DNA of 64,000 nucleotides from Andrena cerasifolii (taxonomy: Eukaryota > Arthropoda > Insecta > Hymenoptera > Andrenidae): positions 16,864,001 to 16,928,000 of the forward strand of contig NC_135123.1 of NCBI RefSeq assembly GCF_050908995.1, in the 5' to 3' direction. Shown here in pieces: positions 56,871 to 64,000 of this stretch (positions are counted from its first letter, which is position 1; each line of letters opens with the position of its first letter). The notes under the pieces are model-generated. The model made no database searches. It was not told where the DNA came from and was given only the letters and a program-made list of their open reading frames with translations. Both the position numbers and the translations under genes were made by a program.

Positions 56871-58030
56871 CTATTCGCTAAAATCTTCCTCGTCGCTGAA
56901 ATATTCACTTTTCTTGTATCGTTTGCTCGGTTTTTGAATTTGTCGATGATCATCGTCATATCCCCTAGCTCCTGTTTTCTGACTGTTTTCTAATTCCTTT
57001 TGCTTTTGCTGGAACGTAAAATGTTTGTACCGCATATTACATTTTTTTTCTAATTTTACGATGCTAGAAAGCCAATAGAATTGTTATTATATTAAATACA
57101 ACTGGCAATTAGAAATTACCTCCATCGCAATGGCAGCACTCAATGTTTCTACTTCTTCTTCCCAAGTATCGTCAACTCCTTCGTCATCGCTGTTCTTAGT
57201 AGAGTCATTCGCGTGATTACTACTATTAGCCTTGTGTTTCTTCTTGATTCGAGTCTTTTTTAATGGCGGAACTCGTGGCCCTAATGTATTATTCCTGCAG
57301 TTGTACGATAAATGTCCTTCTTCTCCGCACTCGTAACATTGAGATTTATCTGGGTAGTCTCTTCGGCGTATAAACTCGGTACTTCGACCGTTATCTACTG
57401 CTATGGAGCTTTTTATCGTACGACCACCTACCTGTTTAAAAATGATATAGGGAAATTAAAGAGCGATGAATATTTTAACATAACAAAATGGAGAAACTTA
57501 CCTCTGTGTTGTTCAAACTTTTAGCACAGGAGAGAGCGTCTTCTGGAGTAAGAAATAATACAAACGCAACGCCACGACTTCGTCGTGTCGTTTTGTCTTT
57601 CATTACGGTAATCCTAAAGAAAAACAGAATTAGAAACGTCATACTGCGTAATGACAAATTACAAAATAAAAATCTGTATCTTTCACTTAAGTGCTTTATT
57701 TCTTCGAAAAATTTGGAGTATCCCATATCTAATAAATGTATAGGACTGCTTTACAAAAGAGTCGTGGGTCGTACAAAACATTTTCACACCGATTATTAAA
57801 ATATTTGTGAAGCGAAATTTAAGAAATAACGAAGCTTAATTGAAGTCGGTTACGCGTTTATTTGATTTAATTAATTCTGCATATAAATGGAGGAAGGCTA
57901 TAAATTTTACAACTTACTTTACAATTTTTCCATAGGTTTGTAAAAGCTGGTGTATATCATTGTTTGTTAACGAGAAAGGTAAATTTGAAATGTAAACCGT
58001 TGATTTGCTGGGCACCACTCCACCACTCAT
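56871..58030 (-). CDS. ZCRB1: ZCRB1, U11/U12 snRNP 31 kDa protein (RRM plus CCHC)
   Basis: Four exons on the minus strand: 58030-57918, 57613-57502, 57431-57120 and 57008-56871. Phases agree and give 224 residues (human 217). The start MSGGVVPSKSTVYISNLPFS matches the family and includes RNP2 (VYISNLPF). RNP1 is RGVAFVLF in exon 2. A CCHC zinc knuckle lies in exon 3: C107, C110, H115, C120 (CYECGEEGHLSYNC). A lysine-rich then acidic stretch follows, and the C-terminus KSEYFSDEEDFSE resembles the human KSTYFSDEEEL tail. The protein is a component of the U12-type (minor) spliceosome. It lies upstream of USB1 on the same strand; 614 bp separate its stop from the USB1 start. Confidence 0.95.
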
Positions 58031-58620
58031 TTTTCAAACTCTCATCAAGCATTTACTTAACTTAGCCTGAAATGAAAATAATATTTAAATCGAATTAAAC
58101 ACCGATTATGCAATTTTACTTACATTGTATTATAGTAATGCGTACTACATGTATCGAATAACATCGAACAAATCGATCAACACTATTTTACAATAACAAT
58201 ATTTTTCAGCGAGGACAAAATAATAACATTCGTAATAGTTTATACACTACGTGAACAAAAAAGACTATTATAATGCAAAATTCAAATTTTCGGAAAGTGA
58301 CATTCGAATAAGTACAGCAAGCTAAACAAATTTTCTTCTGCAAATCATATATTAATGTCTAATGTTTGTGTTACCGATTCCCTTACAGTTACTTCCAAAA
58401 CTACAGTAATCATAGTCGTATATCAAGCTCCGCTACTTCCCGTCTATACGCGCGTTAAACACAATGTTTTTAATGCACTGCAAAACGCAAAGCGCTCGTT
58501 GCGTTACGGGTTATCACCGGTAATGCCAACGTATGATAGATCGAAAGAAATTACGAGCACTGAATGGATAGAATATGTTTTTGCCGTTACTGTATTGTAG
58601 GTTTAGGAACACGTGAAAAC

Positions 58621-58911
58621 AGGGTTCAAACCGATTAATTGCAGTGAATGGAGGGGGAACACCTACAGAATCGGTGGTAGTGGGTGTGTGAGACGCCACG
58701 ATTGGAGACGAACCAACGCCAGCGCCAAGCGAGTGACGCCGCGGCCAACCAGCGTCGACAACATATTTCCCGTTGACGCTGGTTGGCCGTGGTGTCGGTT
58801 CGCGTTGGGGCCACTTGGCTGGCTTGGCGCTGGCGTCAGTTCACGCACATTACCATCACTCTTATAGGTGTTTCCCCCTCCACTCACTGCAATTAATCGC
58901 TGTGAACCTTG
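58621..58911. mobile_element. Mutator-like MITE with 9-bp target duplication
   Basis: CGTGAAAAC at 58612-58620 is repeated at 58912-58920 and bounds a 291 bp element. Its ends AGGGTTCAAACCGATTAATT and AATTAATCGCTGTGAACCTT are inverted copies. The arms extend over most of the length (GGGGGAACACC with GGTGTTTCCCCC, CCAACCAGCGTC with GACGCTGGTTGG). A 9 bp duplication and long inverted repeats fit MULE-type MITEs. The open frames on both strands arise from the palindrome. Confidence 0.8.
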
Positions 58912-59400
58912 CGTGAAAACTTGCCGCTTATAATAACAAGTGATAAGTTTTATTTAGTGCGCATACAGCAATCGTATTTACAAATAAGAGAACAGTGGCA
59001 AACAGTGGTTGATTTTCATTTCACTACGTGGAGTTTGCGAGCATTATTCTGCGATGCATTAGATTAATTCGCGCGTGATAACGACAATGAATGATATAAA
59101 AATTAGTGTAGCACAATATACGAAAATTACTGAAATGTACTAAGCGTTCATTTCATTTTAATGACGATAAGCAACTTACATAGTTACATACGAGGAAATA
59201 AGCTGTTCGTATTTTTCATGAAGAATATGTATTTGTCAAACAGGTGAGGTTGATTATTTTTATTTCCTCCCGACGTCGAAAGTTCGAAAAAAATAAATTT
59301 GTAATTTATATCTAACGAAAAATTAGTTAACCTAACACTGACCACTAGAAAACTGCTTTTTTTACTTAGCAGTGAAATGTTTCGAACGTATCACGATTAA

Positions 59401-60402
59401 ATAGGGGTAAACAGTGTAGTTATTGTATATATATAACTCTCATATTCGTTATATGGACAAATAAAGGTTTAAACTTTATAAAAAAAGGATTATTTATTCA
59501 TTAATATTATACACTATTGCAAAAATTATAGGTGGCCAAGAACTGTAATGTAAATAATGTCTTAGGACAGTCATTGGTCACGGGGCCAATGGGTAGCTAA
59601 CACTAACAGTCATAGCAACAGTGAAACAGTTGTTGGCCGCCATTCGCCATACTTTGGCCGCTTCTTTGTTGTGATTTTAAGAGGTTAGGTTTTAACAGAA
59701 AATGTTTTTAATATAATGTAAAACGCTGCTAAAAGCAGGTGCAATACTAACTAATATGGAAACATTTAAGTAGAAAAAGTATTATAGATTATATATTTTA
59801 AATTTAATAATATTACGTTACCCATATAAAATTACCCATTTTTATTTAATAATTTAAATCCTATGTTTCCAACCGAATCAATTCATGTTTTTCATACATT
59901 TACATTATTTCATAATTAGGTAGAGTATATGTCACATATATGTTATGAAACGATCAGCCAATCATTGCCTTCACCTGGTCAATAACTATGTTTTTTCGTA
60001 GGTAACGTATTTTTTGTAAATTTTTTGTGGATCCTTTTACTCTTTTTTCAAACAAATTCTATTTCTAGACTATTAGAGTTGTTTACAGCTATTAACACTA
60101 ATTGTGTTCTTAAAGCTATCAAAATAGGACTTGTAATTCAACGCTTATGTGAACCTTTGACTAAGATCTGCTGCAGACGAGCGGTTTGCGGCAGATTGCC
60201 GCGCGCGTTTTAGCAGAACATAAATTTATATGAAGCAGTTCATACGGGACGCAAAGTTTTGCGGCTACTAGGCGGTAGGTTTGCGTTCGTTTTGACGAAC
60301 GCACGTATTGCTTCACCGCGAAAGAACGCAGCGGCAAACTGCCGCAAACCGCTCGTCTGCACCGGGCCTTAGGTGGCCAACAACTACACTGTTTACCCCT
60401 AT
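59401..60402. mobile_element. ~1.0 kb element with perfect 21-bp inverted ends, containing a second MITE
   Basis: ATAGGGGTAAACAGTGTAGT at 59401 is exactly complementary to the 21 bases at 60382-60402. Just inside, GGTGGCCAACAACT on the right resembles GGTGGCCAAGAACT at 59532, so the outer left part may be rearranged. No transposase is visible. A separate palindrome (60173-60360) sits near the right end and is probably a later nested insertion. Confidence 0.65.
60173..60360. mobile_element. 188-bp MITE with perfect 22-bp inverted ends
   Basis: GCAGACGAGCGGTTTGCGGC plus AG at 60173-60194 is exactly complementary to 60339-60360. Further inner complementarity includes GCCGC stretches and TTTGCGTTCG / CGAACGCA. 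The 22 bp ends are intact, so the copy is probably recent. Confidence 0.85.
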
Positions 60403-61001
60403 GTCGAGCTTCTAATCGTTCGCGTACTGATTTTAATTTAATAATTTATACACGATACAATCATACAATCTAGTTTATTAGCTTTCTGTGCTTAATCTTT
60501 TATACATTCTGTTAAGGCCTACATAGGTATAATTTCTCTTCGGATGTAAACATTAAATCCCTAAAAAATAGTTTACAGTTCATGGTCTTTCATTAAGTTA
60601 AATAAACTATTTTTAAAACATAACAATACATAACATTCAGTTACTTTCTAACCATAGAATATTACAATATTTACTTCGCTACAGTGGAACACTCTAATGC
60701 AACAAGTTGTACCATGCACTTTAAAATCCTTTCATTTACTCTTCTAACAATATTTTACGCATACAAACGAATCGCAACCCAAGAATGAACGTCGAAAATT
60801 TCACGCTCGATGCTTTTACGTAACAATGATTACACAAACAGATAAATATATTTTGGTCCACTTTATTCCGTGACTATTTGAAAGTATTTACAAAACGTAC
60901 GATACAAAATGAAAAAGAAAAAAAACGAGGTATTAAATATTTATAAATAAAAACAAGGAGGTATTCAAATGCAAGTCAGTCGATCGTCGAAAGTAAAATA
61001 A

Positions 61002-63073
61002 TTAATTGTGCGCAGCTCTCTTGCCATTCATGTAACCTATCCATCGTTCCGCTGTAGCGGTAAAGATTGGATCGTTATCGATTGTATTTAGAAGAAGTAG
61101 TTGATTAACGTGAGTGGAATGGTAATCCCACCTAGCTAAATTCGGAGCTGTCTTTAATGTAAAATGCCGTAAATCATACGTAGTACCAGAGCCCGTATCA
61201 TACAAAGTTAACATGTTTTTCAACGACGTCATGCCCTCGTTGAGAAGGCGGGATGCTTCTTCCGCATCCTTACCCGTCGCTATACTCTTTAAGTCGTACA
61301 GACCGATTAAGGAATAAATAAATCCGTTAAGTATAAAAGAAGAGGGTGCCGTAGGATACTCTTCGTACCACACGTATTTACCTAAAAATACTGCAGCTAC
61401 TCCTCCTTTATTAGAGGATAATCTAAAAGGTTGCAAGCCCCTAATAGCAGCTTGTAGATACTTCTCCTCATTGGAATGATAATACGCTCGTGCTAATACA
61501 GAGATAGCGTGTCCTTGACCCATACTAGAATACCTGTGGGTGCAGAATAATTGAACGTGCTTAGGTAATTGTATCGATGTACTTTGTTAGCAGCTGATGT
61601 CTTATTAGCATACCATCCAGGCTCAAGAGTAGCCATCCCGGGAGCTACTTTTCTTCTAACGGGGTTCGCCCATCCACCGGAGCTAATATTCTGATTGCCA
61701 ACGAACCATCTCGCTGCGTCATAGAACTGCTCCATGTGCTCGCTTGTAGATAATGTCACATTATCTATCATGCCAGATCCATACAAAGTTATCTTTACCA
61801 TCTACGGCGAATAGGATAGAATATCGTTAGAATAACGTTAATTTTCTTCGCTACATTTTCATTATTTTAAAATTTATTCAACTTTTGCCGTTTATATGTT
61901 ACCTTTAATTTAGAGCGAGTCAGTTTCTTTTTATTCTTATCGTTTAAGTATAAACCTTTCTGTAAATCTATAACCAAGTCTCGGGTGAATCTTCTCCACT
62001 GATGGTTGATTTGACCGATTCCGTAATAGACGTGGTTGTTATAAGTATGCAATACTATATTACTAGCGATGTAATGAAGGTAGTATATTTCTTTTCTTTC
62101 TCTGGACTGCATCGTAATCATGATGCTGCCGTTGTCTTTAACATTGAAATCCCACTTCAGTACAAAATCCAGCACATGATCCAACTTCAGAGTAATTCCA
62201 GATGTACTAGTTTCCGGTGTAGCATATTTCATTACGTGACTGTTAGCGTGCTTATCGAATACTCTGGAGACGATGCATCCCTGAGGTATAATCCATTCTC
62301 GTTTAACCTTGTCTGAATCCTCTATAATCTTTCTACGAGGTTCCGGCTCCGTTAAGTTTTTACTGTAATGGGATAAACCGAATTGAGCGATTTGGGTAGG
62401 ATAATAATATCCTTGGCTCTCCCACTGCGTAGATATCGGCACGCCATCGCTTCCACTGATGCATTTAACGCGCTCTCGAACCTCCACGTTGTAGTTCTCG
62501 AAAGTCATGAACACACCCCGAGAGTCGTATTTTCCCTTCGGATTAACGATCTTTGAATAACTATGCAACCATTCGAATCTTTCCAAGCCATCGTAGGTCG
62601 CTAGCTTCCCGTAAATCTGTCGCATTTCAGAAAAGTTAACGTACCATTTGGATAAACAAGTCGGTATATTAATAATTACCTCAAAATATTTATGAATAAA
62701 CGAGAATGGTATGTAGACTTCGTCTCCTTCTTTTCGGCACCCAATAGAATAATCACCATTTATGTGGCAATCTATTTCTTGATATCCAGTCTCTAAATTT
62801 TGTCTATCCTTCATAGAAATTTCAATAAAATAACATGTTTTGTGCGATAACATAAAATAAATGTACAATGCATATTTAGAAATATTAATCTCCATTAAAC
62901 TTACGTACACGATTCGAACTAAATACTTTACTTACTCTATGTTGGAATTTTGCTTTCCATTCGGTACTTTTAAAAAACGGCGGGCTACCACAATTATTCC
63001 ATGATGTCAATATTGAGCTTAACGCAGCGACTACGATTACAAGCAATAGCGTCTTGAAGTTCAACCGCATCAT
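61002..63073 (-). CDS. GLCE: Heparan sulfate D-glucuronyl C5-epimerase
   Basis: Four exons on the minus strand: 63073-62936, 62790-61903, 61801-61614 and 61533-61002. Phases agree and give 581 residues (human 617). Residues about 8-25 form a type II signal anchor (TLLLVIVVAALSSILTS) for the Golgi. Then follow YQEIDCHINGD, YDGLERFEWLHSYSK, GVFMTFENYNVEVRERVKCI, STQWESQGYYYPTQIAQFGL with SHYSKNLTE, and the C-terminal barrel motifs LEPGWYSSMGQGHAISVLAR, WYEEYPTAPSSFILNGFIYS, YDTGSGTTYDLRHF, RWDYHSTHVNQL, ending GKRAAHN like the vertebrate protein. The enzyme converts glucuronic to iduronic acid in heparan sulfate. The last intron is only 80 bp and interrupts the invariant GWYS. The acceptor of exon 2 is ambiguous by two bases; the in-phase one (62790) was chosen. 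The alternative start Met2 is possible. Confidence 0.94.
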
Positions 63074-64000
63074 CCTATGGAATTTGTTTAATTTAAAGTT
63101 TATTAGTATTAAGAATAGATAACACTTTTTTTTATTGTTTTCCTGTGTTTTAAGCAGGATGGCGTTTCAAGCTTATTTTTGCTTATATTGCCCAGCAAAC
63201 TATAGTCCCATTTTTTTCCCCTCCTCTCTCCTTCGGGTCCCAGCAGCAGCAGCAGCGCACCGGAAGAAAGGTAGTCCCCATCTTTTACCAATACACCGCC
63301 CCGTGATGATTAATTTCGGTGATCTAACGGGAACAGGTGTTTTCCATCACGGCTGCAGCTGCTGGTAACACTTTGTTATTTTCAAATATTTGAAAGTCGT
63401 ACTTAATACCTACTCATAAAGTATTGTTACAATGTTTGTCCCAGTTTCTGTCAAAAACAACATCGGTCACGGTTGAACATCGTGCGTTCCATTTTTAGAA
63501 ATTACGAGGTTCTGAAAAAATGCGGTGCTCGTTAAATAACGGCAATAAAAATGTGATTGCATTTGTCAGCAGCTTTTAAATTGCATACATGTGGTCGCCC
63601 CGTTTGTGAAGATACGAGTCACATTCTCCATGAGGTTTATTTTGTGTTTAATCATCGATTACTAGCAATGCCAATGTGATTCATGCACGGCATTTGTGTG
63701 CCACCGATGCGTGCAGTCGGAATCTGACGTTACAGCTATTTTCGCTGCTTGCACTGTTTACTTTTTCGTAAAATGTGGTGCGCGCATTCTTGATTTTACA
63801 ACATTGTTGTTGTCGAAGCATTGTATAAACTCCCTAGCACGTTTGCCACCGCTTGTGCCGAGTACATTTTTAATAGTTTTACGAAGGCTCCGATATAGAA
63901 AGGATTACATTTTTTATACTTACGCAACGCGGTGCATCGCGGTGCATATGGTGCGTATCCTATAGCGAATTCGGTACTTCGCACTGACTCTGCACTGGTG
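63074..64000. other. GLCE upstream region
   Basis: Sequence 5' of the minus-strand GLCE start. A CAG-type trinucleotide run (CAGCAGCAGCAGCAG) lies at about 63241-63255. The promoter and leader are probably here, but no TATA box or leader exon could be fixed. No other gene is recognised up to the window end. Confidence 0.4.

Larger units (their letters stand above)
58031..61001. other. Intergenic region with two MITE systems
   Basis: Between the ZCRB1 start and the 3' end of GLCE no exon is recognised. It holds a Mutator-like MITE (58621-58911), a nested element (59401-60402) and AT-rich sequence. TTTATT on the plus strand at about 60867 is a likely GLCE poly(A) signal (minus-strand AATAAA). 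Confidence 0.5.

Noticed and set aside
1..64000. CRISPR arrays, operons or phage-like modules
   Set aside because: The window is a spliced insect genome; the regular repeats present are minisatellites without unique spacers.

Overview
The window is insect nuclear DNA, most likely from a hymenopteran. The evidence is spliced genes with short GT-AG introns, conserved animal housekeeping proteins, many CpG dinucleotides, and a heavy load of small fold-back (MITE-like) elements. There are no operons, ribosome binding sites or CRISPR arrays. The species cannot be fixed from sequence alone. All exon models were built by hand from splice signals, reading phase and remembered family conservation; no alignment program was run.

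Layout. 1-15.35 kb has no recognisable protein gene. It holds a 0.56 kb fold-back element, repeat fragments and a possible 5' exon at about 5.68 kb. At 15.5-16.5 kb lies a secreted, low-complexity, acidic protein of unknown function. It is followed by short-motif AATTGTAATT-rich blocks on both sides of a decayed reverse-strand coding remnant (18.1-19.7 kb) that may be an inverted relative. At 22.3-25.5 kb MRM2 (mitochondrial rRNA methyltransferase, minus) and WIPI3/WDR45B (autophagy PROPPIN, plus) are head to head with a shared promoter. At 27.3-28.5 kb is a four-pass membrane protein (minus, 5' exon near 29 kb). At 31.2-32.7 kb is a UPF0193 (C22orf23/EVG1) homologue (plus).

33.5-52.9 kb is a sorting nexin 8 gene (SNX8, plus) with an N-terminal EH domain, PX domain and BAR-type C-terminus. 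Its 13 kb second intron is a sink for mobile elements and satellites: a TTAA-flanked piggyBac-like MITE, a TA-flanked palindromic MITE, hAT MITEs, four ~200 bp tandem units, a 15 bp minisatellite and a 30/90 bp higher-order minisatellite. Downstream on the minus strand are USB1 (U6 snRNA 3' phosphodiesterase, 54.2-56.3 kb), ZCRB1 (U11/U12 minor-spliceosome protein, 56.9-58.0 kb) and GLCE (heparan sulfate glucuronyl C5-epimerase, 61.0-63.1 kb). A Mutator-like MITE and a nested element lie between ZCRB1 and GLCE.

Functionally the genes are mostly independent: mitochondrial ribosome maturation, autophagy, endosomal sorting, snRNA/minor-splicing biology and heparan sulfate synthesis. The USB1-ZCRB1 neighbourhood is a possible thematic pair. 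I found no convincing new multi-gene system. The most novel material is the uncharacterised secreted protein with its possible decayed inverted relative, the higher-order minisatellite, and several apparently non-autonomous transposon families.
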